A stretch of DNA of 64,000 nt from Pseudomonadota bacterium (GCA_020161145.1 JAIUPQ010000001.1:62001-126000); one strand, 5' to 3'; numbered from the stretch's first letter, positions 1 through 7,876 are shown. The notes: generated by a model not told the origin, from the letters alone. Numbers and translations: made by a program.

Positions 1-230
1 TGGCCTCGGCTCAGGAGGCCGCCTTCCTCAAGCCCATGCTGCCTCGCGATGCGCTCATCGTGACGCCGGGCATCCAACTCGGTGACGGCGCACCGCCCGA
101 TCAGGTGCGTGTGGCCACGCCTGGGCAGGCCAGGCAGAACGGGGCCACGCACATCGTCATGGGGCGCTCAATCACCCAGGCGGCAGACCCGCTGGTGGCC
201 TACAGGGCGGCGGCTCGCGCCATGGGCTGA
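1..230 (+). CDS. pyrF: Orotidine 5'-phosphate decarboxylase, C-terminal fragment
   Basis: This is the 3' end of a gene that starts before the window; the reading frame is open from base 3 and ends in TGA at 228-230. The visible ~75 residues carry the closing signature of OMP decarboxylase: TPGIQLGDG (the phosphate-binding loop), DQVRVATPGQA, and then GATHIVMGRSIT followed by a DP pair. The enzyme converts OMP to UMP in the last step of de novo pyrimidine synthesis in the cytoplasm. The catalytic Lys/Asp region lies outside the window. The next gene runs toward it on the other strand. Confidence 0.9.
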   Translation, partial: ASAQEAAFLKPMLPRDALIVTPGIQLGDGAPPDQVRVATPGQARQNGATHIVMGRSITQAADPLVAYRAAARAMG

Positions 231-233
231 GGG

Positions 234-620
234 TCACTGCCCCGGCGGCGGCTGCCAGAGCTCGACCTTGTTGCCCTCGGGGTCCATCACCCAGCCGAAG
301 CGGCCCAGCGTGGGGTCGTCGGTCATCTCCAGCACCTCGCAGCCCTCGTCGCGCAAGGTCTGCATCAAGGCCGCCAGGTCGGCGACGCGGTAGTTGATCA
401 TGAAGGGCGCCGTGCTGGGGGCAAAGAGGCCGTTGTCGGCCGCGCCGATGGACCAGACGGTGGTGCCCGCCGTCGGCTGGCCGGCGGCATCGGCCCAGCT
501 GAACGCGGCGCCGCCCCAGGCCTGCACATCGATGCCCAGGTGCCGCTGGTACCAGGCCCGCAGCGCCACCGGGTCGCGGGCGTGAAAGAAGATGCCGCCT
601 ATGCCTGTGACGCGCGCCAT
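234..620 (-). CDS. VOC (glyoxalase/bleomycin-resistance) family protein
   Basis: A 128-residue single-domain VOC protein. It opens with GIGGIFFHARDP, continues with LRAWYQRHLGI and closes with GRFGWVMDPEGNKVELWQP, the usual beta-alpha-beta-beta-beta metal-site layout with a terminal Glu. I start it at the ATG at 620 because AGGAG sits 8 bases upstream; an in-frame ATG ten codons earlier lacks such a site. The substrate cannot be read from sequence. It follows pxpBC on the same strand after a 77-bp gap, so it could be co-transcribed, and it converges on pyrF. Confidence 0.8.
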   Translation of the reverse strand: MARVTGIGGIFFHARDPVALRAWYQRHLGIDVQAWGGAAFSWADAAGQPTAGTTVWSIGAADNGLFAPSTAPFMINYRVADLAALMQTLRDEGCEVLEMTDDPTLGRFGWVMDPEGNKVELWQPPPGQ

Positions 621-697
621 GCCGGACTCCTGTGGGGTGGGGATGCGCAAGGGTAGCGGCTTTGGCTGCGTGCGGCGGCAACCCCCCGCGACGGACC

Positions 698-1783
698 TCA
701 GGGTTGCCGCGCGTTGACCACGCCGCTGACCAGATTGCCGCCATACAGCGCCGCCTCATCCAGCGCGGGCGCATCGGGCGGCATGGGCGGCAGCGGGGTC
801 AGGGCCGCGAGCCGGGCCAGCCAGGCCTGCGCCGCCTCTCGCGCCAAGGCCTGTGCGGCGGCGGCGGTGACGGGCGCAAAGCGCAGTACGGCGCCTGGCG
901 CGGCCACGGCCAGACGGGGCAGGTCGGCGGTGCAGACGGTGGCGATCTTGGGGTAACCGCCCGCCGTGTGGCCGTCGGCCAGCAGCACGATGGGCTGGCC
1001 GTGGCCGGGCACCTGGATGGCGCCGGGCACGGTGGCGTCGGTGACGATCTCCGCCCCTTTGTGCGGATCGTCCTGGCGGTGGGCCAGCACCGGGCCGGCC
1101 AGCCGCAAGCCCATGCGGTCGGCGTCGCGGGTCAGCGTCCAGGCGGCGGCCCAGAACGCGGCCTGCTGGTCAGGCGCGAAGTGGTCGGCCTGGGGGCCGG
1201 GCACGGCGCGGATGGGGGCGGCGGTGGCATCCCATTCGGCAGCCTCGGGCGGCGCGGCCAGCGCCTGCAGGCCGGCGCGGGCATCGGCGGCCAGCGCGGG
1301 CAGGGTGTCGCCCGCGCGCAGCAGGCGGCCTTCCTGCGGCACATGGCCGCCAAAGCCGGCGCGCAGGCAGGTGCTGGCGCTGCCCAGCATGGCGGGCAGG
1401 GCGAGCCCGGCCGCGGCCAGGTAGGCCACGCGGCCCACGGCGGGGGCAGCCAGCCGCAGCCGCTGGCCGGGGTAGAGGGTGAGGCTGCGCCAGGGGGCGA
1501 GCCGGCGCGGCGGTTGGCCCTCGGCCAGCAGCTCCATCGTGCAGGGGCCGGCCACGGCCAGCCGCAGCGGGGCGCCGCGCGCCTCGGCCACCAGGCCGCC
1601 GCCGATCAGCTCGATGGCTGGCGCGCCAGGTGGCTGGCCGGCCAGCACGTTGGCCGCCTGCAGGCCTGGCGGATGCAGGGCGCCGCTGGCCGGCACGCCC
1701 TGGCCGCGCCAGCCGGGGCGCCCCAGGTCTTGCACGCTGGCAAAGGCGCCGGGCTGGAGGATGTGCAGCACCGCCTGGCTCAT
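698..1783 (-). CDS. pxpC: 5-oxoprolinase subunit PxpC (KipA-type carboxyltransferase-like protein)
   Basis: A 361-residue protein of the CT_A_B / AHS2 family (Bacillus KipA, E. coli YbgK). The N-terminal [20 protein letters not shown] motif is typical of the family. In characterised bacteria PxpA, PxpB and PxpC together hydrolyse 5-oxoproline with ATP to give glutamate. The start codon overlaps the pxpB stop (ATGA, 1780-1783), so the pair is translationally coupled. No pxpA (LamB/YcsF family) is seen in the neighbouring genes, so it must be elsewhere or the pair does another job. The family assignment is secure; the exact reaction follows from the family. Confidence 0.85.
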   Translation of the reverse strand: MSQAVLHILQPGAFASVQDLGRPGWRGQGVPASGALHPPGLQAANVLAGQPPGAPAIELIGGGLVAEARGAPLRLAVAGPCTMELLAEGQPPRRLAPWRSLTLYPGQRLRLAAPAVGRVAYLAAAGLALPAMLGSASTCLRAGFGGHVPQEGRLLRAGDTLPALAADARAGLQALAAPPEAAEWDATAAPIRAVPGPQADHFAPDQQAAFWAAAWTLTRDADRMGLRLAGPVLAHRQDDPHKGAEIVTDATVPGAIQVPGHGQPIVLLADGHTAGGYPKIATVCTADLPRLAVAAPGAVLRFAPVTAAAAQALAREAAQAWLARLAALTPLPPMPPDAPALDEAALYGGNLVSGVVNARQP

Positions 1784-2514
1784 GGCGCCTCGGCATAGGT
1801 TTGCGCATCCACCTCGCCACGCGCCACGGCGGCCAGCAGGGCGGCGTGTTCACCGGGACTGATGGGGTCGAAGCGCACGGCATCGCCCGGCGCCAGCAGG
1901 CTGGGCGGGGTGAGCGCGGGGTTGAACAGCGGCAGCGGGCAGTTGCCCAGCAGGTGCCAGCCGCCGGGGCTGGCCCAGGGGTAGACGGCGCTCATGCCGC
2001 CGGCCACGGCCACGCTGCCGGGCGGCACGCGCAGGCGCGGCTCGCGGCGGCGCGGCAGGTGCAGCGCGGGCGCCAGGCCCGTGAGAAACGCAAAGCCGGG
2101 CAGAAAGCCCAGCATGGCCACGCGCAGGTCGCTGCCGCTGTGCAGCCGCACCACGTCGTCGGTGCTGGCGTCCAGTGCGCGGGCCACCTCGGCCAGGTCG
2201 GCGCCCAGCTGGGCGTCGTAGCAAGCCGGCAACCGCCAGCGGCGGGTGGGCGGCGCGGCCTCGGCGGGCGCGGCGTCCAGCGCCAGCAGAAGGGCGGCCA
2301 GGGCGTCGCGGTCGGTGGTCAGCGGGTCGAAGCACACGGTCAGCGAGCGCAGCGTGGGCACCACGTCGGTCACGCCGGGCAGCGCGCCCTGGGCCTGGGC
2401 CTCGTGCAGCGCGGTGGCGGCAGCGGCCACGCGGGCGACCAGCGCGGGGGCTATGGTGTGGCCGAACTCCAGGGTGCAGGCGGCGTCGCCGAGATCGAGC
2501 AGGCGGGTGGGCAT
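1780..2514 (-). CDS. pxpB: 5-oxoprolinase subunit PxpB (KipI-type)
   Basis: A 244-residue protein of the CT_C_D / AHS1 family (KipI, YbgJ). Visible signatures are the N-terminal LLDLGDAACTLEFG strand, VTDVVPTLRSLTVCFDP, the central FLPGFAFLTGL segment, and the C-terminal SPGGWHLLGNCPLPLF loop characteristic of KipI C-domains. It is the first gene of the minus-strand unit pxpB-pxpC-(VOC). Its start lies 49 bp from the perfect FNR-type box at 2563-2576, but no good -10 lies at FNR spacing on this strand, so regulation of pxpB by that box is uncertain. Confidence 0.87.
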   Translation of the reverse strand: MPTRLLDLGDAACTLEFGHTIAPALVARVAAAATALHEAQAQGALPGVTDVVPTLRSLTVCFDPLTTDRDALAALLLALDAAPAEAAPPTRRWRLPACYDAQLGADLAEVARALDASTDDVVRLHSGSDLRVAMLGFLPGFAFLTGLAPALHLPRRREPRLRVPPGSVAVAGGMSAVYPWASPGGWHLLGNCPLPLFNPALTPPSLLAPGDAVRFDPISPGEHAALLAAVARGEVDAQTYAEAP

Positions 2515-2562
2515 GTCGCAAGCCTACCTGCACGGTGGCCATCGCACCAGCGACCACTGAGG

Positions 2563-2576
2563 TTGATCTGGATCAA
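2563..2576. promoter_or_regulatory. Perfect FNR/ANR/DNR-type operator
   Basis: The sequence TTGATCTGGATCAA matches the FNR-family consensus TTGAT-N4-ATCAA at all ten defined positions. It lies in the 130-bp divergent region between pxpB and the unknown gene at 2645. On the plus strand a CACAAT at 2618-2623 could be a -10; the implied start near 2630 puts the box centre close to -61, the usual class I position. Nothing comparable is visible at matching spacing toward pxpB. Site identity is seen directly; which gene it controls is inferred. Confidence 0.75.
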
Positions 2577-2644
2577 CGCCGGGGTGAGGCGCGGCCCTGA
2601 CCCGAGGGGCGGCGGGACACAATGCGCGCTTTCCTGCCCTGCCC

Positions 2645-3886
2645 ATGTCATCTCACGCCACTTTGTTGCCAACCCCGCTGCGCCTGGTGGTCTGGACCGT
2701 GCTGCGCGCGGGGGCGGTGCCGCTGGTGGCGGGCCTGCATGCGCGCGCGGGGCTGCCGGCGCAGCCGGCCCGTTCGCTGGCGCCGGGCGGCAGCCAGGGG
2801 GCCACCACGCTGCACTGGCTGCGGCGGCACGACGCGGCGACGCTGCAGGCGGGCGTGGCGTCGCTGTGCGCGCAGCCAGGCGTCATCGTTCACCCCCTGG
2901 ATGCCGTGCCCTGGCCGGTGACGGCCGCGCTGCTGGCGCACAGCACGGCGGCGGGGTACGTGCACCTGTTCTGGTATCCGCAGGACGCGGCCGCGCGCAT
3001 GCAGGGCTTGCAGGCGGCGCTGGGTGCAGAGGCCCCCGAGCGGGCCCGCCTGGTCGAGCACACGCAAGGCGGCGAGGTGCGTCTGCAGACGGTCTGGGAC
3101 GCGCTGGTGGCGGCCGGCACGCAGCCGCTGGCGCTGACCGTGGAGGCGGTGTGCCAGGCCAAGCCGGCCGATGCCGTGGCGGCGCTGCGGCCCGTGCTGG
3201 CGCGGCTGGGCCTGCCGGCAGCCACGGCGGCCGACAAGGCCTGGGCGGCGCGGGTGCAGGCCGCGCAGCCGGTGGCGGGCGACGGCGCGGCGGTGGGTGT
3301 GGCGCACTTCGCGCCGGCTTCGGTCTGGCGCGCGCTGCGTGTCACGGCCTTGCCGCTGCCGCCGTCGTGCGACGTGATGCACGCCGTCATCGACACCTGG
3401 CCCCAGGCCTTTGGCCCCACCGACCTGACCCGGCTGGGCGGCGTGGTGGTCACCCGCAGCGACGCGGCCCCGGCGCAGCTGGTGGCCCAGGACGGCCAGG
3501 GCCGCCCGCTGCCGCCGGTGACCTGGCGCCTGCCCTCGCCGCGCATGCGCACGCGCTTTGCCGACAGCGGCAACGCCGACGCGGCGCGCTTTTTCTGGCG
3601 CATGGCCGGGCCGCCCGCCCAGGTTCGGCTGTTGCTGCTGCCTGGCGGCGACGCCTCGCCAGTGCCGCTGTTCGATTGCCACTGGCAGCCGGCCACGCTG
3701 GCCGACGTGGCGCTGTGGCTGGCCGCCCAGGCCGACGCGCCCGACCCACTGGCGCTGGCGGCGCTGCGCCGCACGCTGGATGGCTTGCCGCGCGACGCCG
3801 GCTGGGCCGAGGCCGACGCCACCTGGCAGGCGCTGCGCGTGCGCGCAGCACCGTTTCTGACCGCCACCGAGACCCCCCATGTCTGA
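2645..3886 (+). CDS. Conserved hypothetical protein, function unknown
   Basis: A 413-residue, Ala/Leu-rich, predicted cytoplasmic protein that I do not recognise. The N-terminal half (LRLVVWTVLRAG, then GYVHLFWYPQDAAARM, then a stretch near residue 160-190 ending VLARLGLPA) faintly recalls the layout of Stf0-type sulfotransferases, but the phosphate-loop signatures are not convincing and I do not assign it. The second half (residues ~215-390) carries FGPTDLTRLGGVVVTR and FFWRMAGPPAQVRLLLLPGG. It has no signal peptide and no clear Shine-Dalgarno site. The stop overlaps the next gene by 8 bases, so it is the head of a coupled unit, downstream of a perfect FNR-type box. The matching downstream overlap supports this frame over the long antisense frame. 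Confidence 0.7.
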   Translation: MSSHATLLPTPLRLVVWTVLRAGAVPLVAGLHARAGLPAQPARSLAPGGSQGATTLHWLRRHDAATLQAGVASLCAQPGVIVHPLDAVPWPVTAALLAHSTAAGYVHLFWYPQDAAARMQGLQAALGAEAPERARLVEHTQGGEVRLQTVWDALVAAGTQPLALTVEAVCQAKPADAVAALRPVLARLGLPAATAADKAWAARVQAAQPVAGDGAAVGVAHFAPASVWRALRVTALPLPPSCDVMHAVIDTWPQAFGPTDLTRLGGVVVTRSDAAPAQLVAQDGQGRPLPPVTWRLPSPRMRTRFADSGNADAARFFWRMAGPPAQVRLLLLPGGDASPVPLFDCHWQPATLADVALWLAAQADAPDPLALAALRRTLDGLPRDAGWAEADATWQALRVRAAPFLTATETPHV

Positions 3887-4631
3887 CCGCTGGAGCCCAC
3901 CCTACACCCCACCCGGGCAGCGCGATGCCGCACTGCGCGCCCACGGTTTTGCCGTGCTGGCGCCGGACGCGCTGCCCGCGCCGCTGCCGCTGGCCCGCTG
4001 GGCGCCGCTGTGGGCACAACTGCCGCCCGATGGCTATCTGCGCGATGGTGGGCGCTACCGCTACCGCCGCCACGGCAGCTTCGTCGTCGAGGGCGACTCG
4101 GTGCGCCTGGTGCCGCAGCGCCCGCATTGGCAGCCCACCAGCTACAACGCGCTGCACGGCGGCATCCTGCGCCACTACGAGCCGCTGCCTGCCGCCTTGC
4201 GGCAGGACGCCGCGTGGGCGCAGTGGCTGGCTGCCTGGGGCCGCTGCGCCAGCGCGCTGCACGGCGAGCGGCCGTGGTACGTCGAAGCCCACCCGTTTCG
4301 CATCGACACCGCCCACGGCATCGGCCGCCCCACGCCCGAGGGTGCTCACCGCGACGGCGTGCAGCTGGTGGTGGTCACGCTGATGGACCGCCAGCACGTG
4401 CAGGGCGGCGAGACCCGCGTCTTCGAGGCGGCCAGTCCGCATGGTCAGCGCTTTACCCTGGTGGCGCCAGGCAGTACGCTGGTGCTGGACGACGAGCGCA
4501 TGATTCACGAAACCACCCCCATCCAGCCCGCCGCCGAAGGCGCCGGCCACCGCGATACGCTGGTGCTGACCTACCGCGCCGGCGGCTTCCAGGGCCCCGA
4601 TTCATCTGAAGACCAAGGAGACCATGCATGA
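3879..4631 (+). CDS. 2OG-Fe(II) dioxygenase family protein (2OG-Fe_2 / BsmA-IDO type)
   Basis: A 250-residue protein resembling the 2OG-Fe_2 (former DUF2257) family, whose characterised members hydroxylate free amino acids using 2-oxoglutarate and O2. The iron facial triad is visible: AHRDGVQLVVVTLMDR supplies the H-x-D pair and DDERMIHETTPI supplies the distal His. An Arg near the C-terminus (TYRAGGF) could bind the 2OG carboxylate. GGETRVFEA and LVLDDERM are family-like. It overlaps the preceding gene by 8 bp and the following VOC gene in ATGA fashion. The substrate is unknown. Placing an O2-requiring enzyme behind an FNR-type box is notable. Confidence 0.82.
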   Translation: MSDRWSPPYTPPGQRDAALRAHGFAVLAPDALPAPLPLARWAPLWAQLPPDGYLRDGGRYRYRRHGSFVVEGDSVRLVPQRPHWQPTSYNALHGGILRHYEPLPAALRQDAAWAQWLAAWGRCASALHGERPWYVEAHPFRIDTAHGIGRPTPEGAHRDGVQLVVVTLMDRQHVQGGETRVFEAASPHGQRFTLVAPGSTLVLDDERMIHETTPIQPAAEGAGHRDTLVLTYRAGGFQGPDSSEDQGDHA

Positions 4632-5164
4632 GCCTGATTCGCAAAATCCACCACGTGGCCTACCGCTGCAAAGACGCCAAGCAGACGGTGGAGTGGTACG
4701 GCAAATACCTGGACATGGGCTTTGTCCTGGCCATTGCCGAGAACGAAGTGCCCTCTACCAAAGAACCCGATCCGTACATGCACATCTTCCTGGACGCGGG
4801 CCAGGGCAACGTGCTGGCCTTTTTCGAGCTGCCGGGCAGCCCCGAGATGGACCGCGACCGCCAGACCCCCGCCTGGGTGCAGCACCTGGCGCTGGAGGTG
4901 GACTCCATGGAGACCATGCTGGCCGCCAAGGCGCGGCTGGAGGCTGATGGCATCGAGGTGCTGGGGCCCACCAACCACACCATCTTCAAGTCCATCTACT
5001 TTCGCGACCCCAGCGGCCACCGCATCGAGCTGGCCGTCAACACCGCCACGCCCGACATGAACCGGCGGCTGGACGAGGTCAAGTGGGAGATGCTGGACGA
5101 GTGGGCGCGCACCAAGCGGGCGCCCACCCACGCCCAGTGGATGCACGACGGCAGCCACGCCTGA
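4628..5164 (+). CDS. VOC (glyoxalase) family protein
   Basis: A 178-residue VOC protein. It begins IRKIHHVAYRCKDAKQTVEWYGKYL, has a second half starting WVQHLALEVDSMETM, and ends its fold with SIYFRDPSGHRIELAVN. Candidate metal ligands are the His in HHVAYR, the Glu in LAFFELPG, the His in VQHLALEV and the Glu in RIELAV, as in two-repeat glyoxalase/dioxygenase folds. The ATG at 4628 overlaps the upstream TGA, and AAGGAG at 4615-4620 provides a good ribosome site. It is part of the unassigned operon starting at 2645. The reaction is unknown; lyase, isomerase and extradiol dioxygenase chemistry are all possible in this superfamily. Confidence 0.82.
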   Translation: MSLIRKIHHVAYRCKDAKQTVEWYGKYLDMGFVLAIAENEVPSTKEPDPYMHIFLDAGQGNVLAFFELPGSPEMDRDRQTPAWVQHLALEVDSMETMLAAKARLEADGIEVLGPTNHTIFKSIYFRDPSGHRIELAVNTATPDMNRRLDEVKWEMLDEWARTKRAPTHAQWMHDGSHA

Positions 5165-5166
5165 CC

Positions 5167-5985
5167 GTGAACCCGGATCCGGCGCTGCGCGCGCTCGACA
5201 TCGACCTGCCGGCCAGCCCGGCGGCGCTGGCGCGGCTGGGCGCCGTGATGGCCGATGAAGACGCCAGCGTGGCCCAGCTGGCGGCGGTGGTCGAGAGCGA
5301 CATGGCGCTGGCCTCGGCCGTGGTGCGCACCGTCAACTCGGCCATGTTCGGCCTGTTGCGCCGCGTGGAAACGGTGACCGAGGCAGTGCAGTACCTGGGC
5401 CTGCGCGAGGTGGCCGCCATCACCTTCGAGATGGGGCTGCGCACCCGCTTCCCGGCCGACCCACTGCTCGATGCGCTGTGGGACGCCGCGCGCGTGCGCG
5501 GCCTGCTGATGGGGCGGGTGGCCGCGCGCCTGGGCCTGCACGCCTGGCGCGCGCACTCGGCAGGCCTCTTTGCGCAGACGGGCCAGGCGGTGCTGTTTTT
5601 GCACGACCGCGCCTCGTTTGCCGCACTGGAGGCCGGTTGGCCGCCGGGTACGCCGGCGCATGTGCAGGCCCAGGACGAGGCCCGCAGCTTTGGCGTGGAC
5701 CACGCGGTGCTGGGCGCGGCGCTGTGCCGCGCCTGGGGGCTGGCGGCCGACGTGGCCGATTGCGTGCGCGAGCGCCCGTTCGAGAGCCGCTGGACCGCGC
5801 GCCCGCAGTCGGTGCGCGAGCTGCTGTGCGTGGGCGCGGTGGTGGACGAGGCGTGCGCCGAGGGCGCGAGCCTGACGGCCGACCGGGTGGCGCCGCTGGC
5901 CGGCCTCGCCGCGTCGGCGCTGACCAGCGCGCTGGCGCAGGTGCGGGCGCAGTTGAATGAGGGCGGCGGCGAGGCGTCAGCCTAG
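5167..5985 (+). CDS. HDOD-domain protein
   Basis: A 272-residue protein made almost entirely of an HDOD domain: LPASPAALARLGAVM, VESDMALASAVVRTVNSAMFGLLRRVETVTEAVQYLGLREV and a later helical bundle with HSAGLFAQTGQAVLF. HDOD domains are HD-like folds without the full metal-dependent phosphohydrolase motif, and they usually act in signalling. I chose the GTG at 5167, two bases after the VOC stop, because it begins where homology begins; the frame is open further upstream inside the VOC gene. It has no strong Shine-Dalgarno site, so coupling to the upstream gene is likely. Its 3' end overlaps the convergent apbE gene by 9 bp. Confidence 0.8.
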   Translation: MNPDPALRALDIDLPASPAALARLGAVMADEDASVAQLAAVVESDMALASAVVRTVNSAMFGLLRRVETVTEAVQYLGLREVAAITFEMGLRTRFPADPLLDALWDAARVRGLLMGRVAARLGLHAWRAHSAGLFAQTGQAVLFLHDRASFAALEAGWPPGTPAHVQAQDEARSFGVDHAVLGAALCRAWGLAADVADCVRERPFESRWTARPQSVRELLCVGAVVDEACAEGASLTADRVAPLAGLAASALTSALAQVRAQLNEGGGEASA

Positions 5986-6957
5986 CTGGCGCTGCATGCC
6001 TGGCGTGGCCCAGGGCGCGGCGTCGCGCTCAAAGACCAGCGCATCGACACCGGGGACCATGAGGCTGCGGCCGTGGCGGCTGCCCGTCACCATCAGCGCG
6101 GCGCCCAGGCCGTTGAGCGCCGCCAGGTCGCGCCCCACCAGCGCCACGCCATGCGGCCCGGCGGTGGGCTGACCGGTGCGTGGGTTCAGGATGTGGTGGT
6201 AGCGCTGGCCGTTCAACTCGAAGCAGCGCTCGTAATCGCCCGACGAGGCGACGAAACCTTCGGTCAGCGCCAGCGTGCCGGCCAGCCGTGCGGGCGCGCG
6301 CGCATCGCGCACGCCGATGCGCCAGGGGCGGCCCTGCAACTGCCCGGCCACCAGCACGTCGCCGCCGCCGTTGAGCATGGCGTGGCGCACGCCATGCGCT
6401 TGCAGCGTGGCCAGTCCGGCGGCCAGGATGGGCAGCTTGGCGATGCCGCCCAGATCCAGCTTCATGCCGCGCTTGCGCAGTTGCGCCGTGCCCGGGGCCA
6501 GATGCAGGTCGTCGTGGCCCACCAGCGTCAGGGCGCGGGCGACGTCGGCGCGGCTGGGTGCGCGCGGATGGCCGGGGTCGAAGTCCCAGCCGTCCAGTGC
6601 ACCCACGGTGACGTCGAACGCGCCGTCGCTGCGCCGGGCCATGGCCTGGGCGGCGCTCAACACGGCGTGCAGCTCGGGCGGCACGGCCAGCGGCGCACCG
6701 CCGGCCGCATGGGCCAGCGCGGCCACCGGGTTGCCGGCGCGGTAGCGGCTGAGCAGGGCTTCGAGTCGCTGCATCTCGGCCCAGGCGGCGCCCAGCGCGG
6801 CCAGGCGGCGCCCCGGGTCGGGCTCGTCCAGCGTGATGTCCACGCGCGTACCCATCAGCACCCGGCTGTCGCGCTGCACGCCGGGGGCGGCCCGCAGGGC
6901 CTGGGGCAGGGCGGTGACCACCAGCCCGCCCGCCAGCAGATGGCGACGGCGCAACAT
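5977..6957 (-). CDS. nosX: FAD:protein FMN transferase (ApbE family), probable NosX
   Basis: A 326-residue ApbE/NosX flavinyltransferase that transfers FMN from FAD to a Thr in exported proteins; in nos clusters its target is NosR. Signatures are VLMGTRVDITL, MQRLEALLSRY, RSDGAFDVTVGALDGWDF, KLDLGGIAK, AMLNGGGDVLVAG and HHILNPRTGQP with a C-terminal Ala/Asn-rich helix. The N-terminus RRRHLLAGGLVVTALPQALRA is a twin-arginine-like export signal, agreeing with a periplasmic site. The ATG at 6957 lies 5 bp after the stop of the upstream cytochrome gene, so the two form one minus-strand unit divergent from nosZ. The NosX role is inferred from context and from the SGAT motif in the nearby NosR. Confidence 0.85.
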   Translation of the reverse strand: MLRRRHLLAGGLVVTALPQALRAAPGVQRDSRVLMGTRVDITLDEPDPGRRLAALGAAWAEMQRLEALLSRYRAGNPVAALAHAAGGAPLAVPPELHAVLSAAQAMARRSDGAFDVTVGALDGWDFDPGHPRAPSRADVARALTLVGHDDLHLAPGTAQLRKRGMKLDLGGIAKLPILAAGLATLQAHGVRHAMLNGGGDVLVAGQLQGRPWRIGVRDARAPARLAGTLALTEGFVASSGDYERCFELNGQRYHHILNPRTGQPTAGPHGVALVGRDLAALNGLGAALMVTGSRHGRSLMVPGVDALVFERDAAPWATPGMQRQLG

Positions 6958-6962
6958 GGCGA

Positions 6963-7373
6963 TCACTGGTTGATGGAGACCTGGTAATCGACGGCCATCT
7001 TGACCTCGTCGTCCGACAGCGAGGTGTTGCCGCCGCGCGCGGGCATCATGCCCTTGGCGCCGGTATAGCCCTCGATGGCGTGTTTGTAGAGCACGTCCTT
7101 GCCCTGGGCAATGCGCGGTGCCCAATCGGCCTTGTCGCCGCTCTTGGGGGCGCCGCCCACGCCGGCGCTGTGGCACAGCGCGCAGGTCTTGTTGTAGATG
7201 GCCTTGCCGGCATCGGCCGTGGGCGAGGGGGTGGGGGTCGGCGCGGGGGCCGGGGTGGCGGCCGGAGCCGGCGTGGGTGCGGGCGCGGGCGCCTCGTCTT
7301 TTTTGCCGCAGGCGGCAAGCACCAGGGTGCAGGCGGCCAGGGTGGCCAGGGTCAGTTGGCGGGAGGTGGGCAT
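6963..7373 (-). CDS. Lipoprotein c-type cytochrome (c5-like)
   Basis: A 136-residue monohaem cytochrome c. The signal peptide ends in LVLAACGK, a lipobox whose Cys would be lipidated. A Pro/Ala/Thr linker of about 30 residues follows, then a compact haem domain with the CALCH haem-binding motif, the conserved GVGGAPKSGDKADWAPR segment, and GMMPARGG carrying the axial Met. This pattern matches cytochrome c5-type carriers that move electrons in the periplasm. Because it is paired with nosX and lies divergent from nosZ, it may deliver electrons to NosZ; that role is inferred. Confidence 0.87.
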   Translation of the reverse strand: MPTSRQLTLATLAACTLVLAACGKKDEAPAPAPTPAPAATPAPAPTPTPSPTADAGKAIYNKTCALCHSAGVGGAPKSGDKADWAPRIAQGKDVLYKHAIEGYTGAKGMMPARGGNTSLSDDEVKMAVDYQVSINQ

Positions 7374-7471
7374 GGGGGAGCGCTCCAGTGGCTATGACAG
7401 CAGGCCATTGTTGAAGACGCGCCCGCCGGGCGCAAGCCGAACGTGGCCCAAGCGCGTCAGCAGGGCAGAAC

Positions 7472-7485
7472 TTGAACTGGATCAT
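7472..7485. promoter_or_regulatory. FNR/DNR-like operator in the nos divergent region
   Basis: TTGAACTGGATCAT matches eight of ten consensus positions of an FNR-family site and shares CTGGATCA with the perfect box at 2563-2576. It lies between the cytochrome c gene (minus strand, starting 7373) and the DUF2946-like gene plus nosZ (plus strand). Denitrification genes are commonly controlled by FNR, DNR or NNR regulators through such boxes. No strong -10 element stands out in either direction, so its exact target is inferred. Confidence 0.55.
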
Positions 7486-7522
7486 GGCTCGCGCCCGCCA
7501 CGCTGCCGAACATGCCGGGGCC

Positions 7523-7867
7523 ATGCCAGCCGCCCTCACGCTCCGCCACTTGCGCCTGACGCTGATGCTGGCGTTTGCGGCGGCGATGCTGCTGGTGGGC
7601 CTGCCGGCCCGTGCGCCGCAGATACCCTGGCTGGCCGACATCTGTACCGCCAGTCTGGATGCCACGCTGCCGGCGCAGGCGATGGTGCCCCATTGCCCCG
7701 ACTGCCTGCCGGCCGCGCTGATGCCACCGGCCGCCTATGTGCCTGCGCTGCGCCACGAACTGCGCCACGTGCGCCTGCCCGTCGCCACGGCCTTGCTGGC
7801 GCCGGTGCGGGCGGCGGCCTGGTCGCTGGCGCGCGGTCCGCCCATTGTTTTCTCCTTCGAACCCTGA
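7523..7867 (+). CDS. DUF2946-like small secreted or membrane protein preceding nosZ
   Basis: A 114-residue protein with a hydrophobic N-terminal segment (LRLTLMLAFAAAMLLVGL), then DICTASLDA, a central HCPDCLPAAL motif and a C-terminal RGPPIVFSF. The ICTA / HCxxC / C-terminal RAPP-like arrangement resembles DUF2946 proteins, which are often found near metal-transport genes. The two Cys and the His could bind copper. I use the ATG at 7523; in-frame starts at 7472 (TTG) and 7484 (ATG) would overlap the FNR-like box. It ends 9 bp before nosZ, so the two are probably co-transcribed. A role in copper handling for NosZ is a guess. Confidence 0.6.
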   Translation: MPAALTLRHLRLTLMLAFAAAMLLVGLPARAPQIPWLADICTASLDATLPAQAMVPHCPDCLPAALMPPAAYVPALRHELRHVRLPVATALLAPVRAAAWSLARGPPIVFSFEP

Positions 7868-7876
7868 GGTTTCGCC

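Noticed and set aside
2648-3880. A 410-residue minus-strand frame opposite the unknown 413-residue gene
   Set aside because: The plus-strand frame overlaps the next real gene in the manner of a coupled operon and has more balanced composition; the minus frame is Arg/Gln/His-rich.
1630-4383. A 917-residue plus-strand frame across pxpC, pxpB and the unknown gene
   Set aside because: It is out of frame with genes that have clear family signatures and is Arg/Ala/Gly-rich low-complexity sequence.
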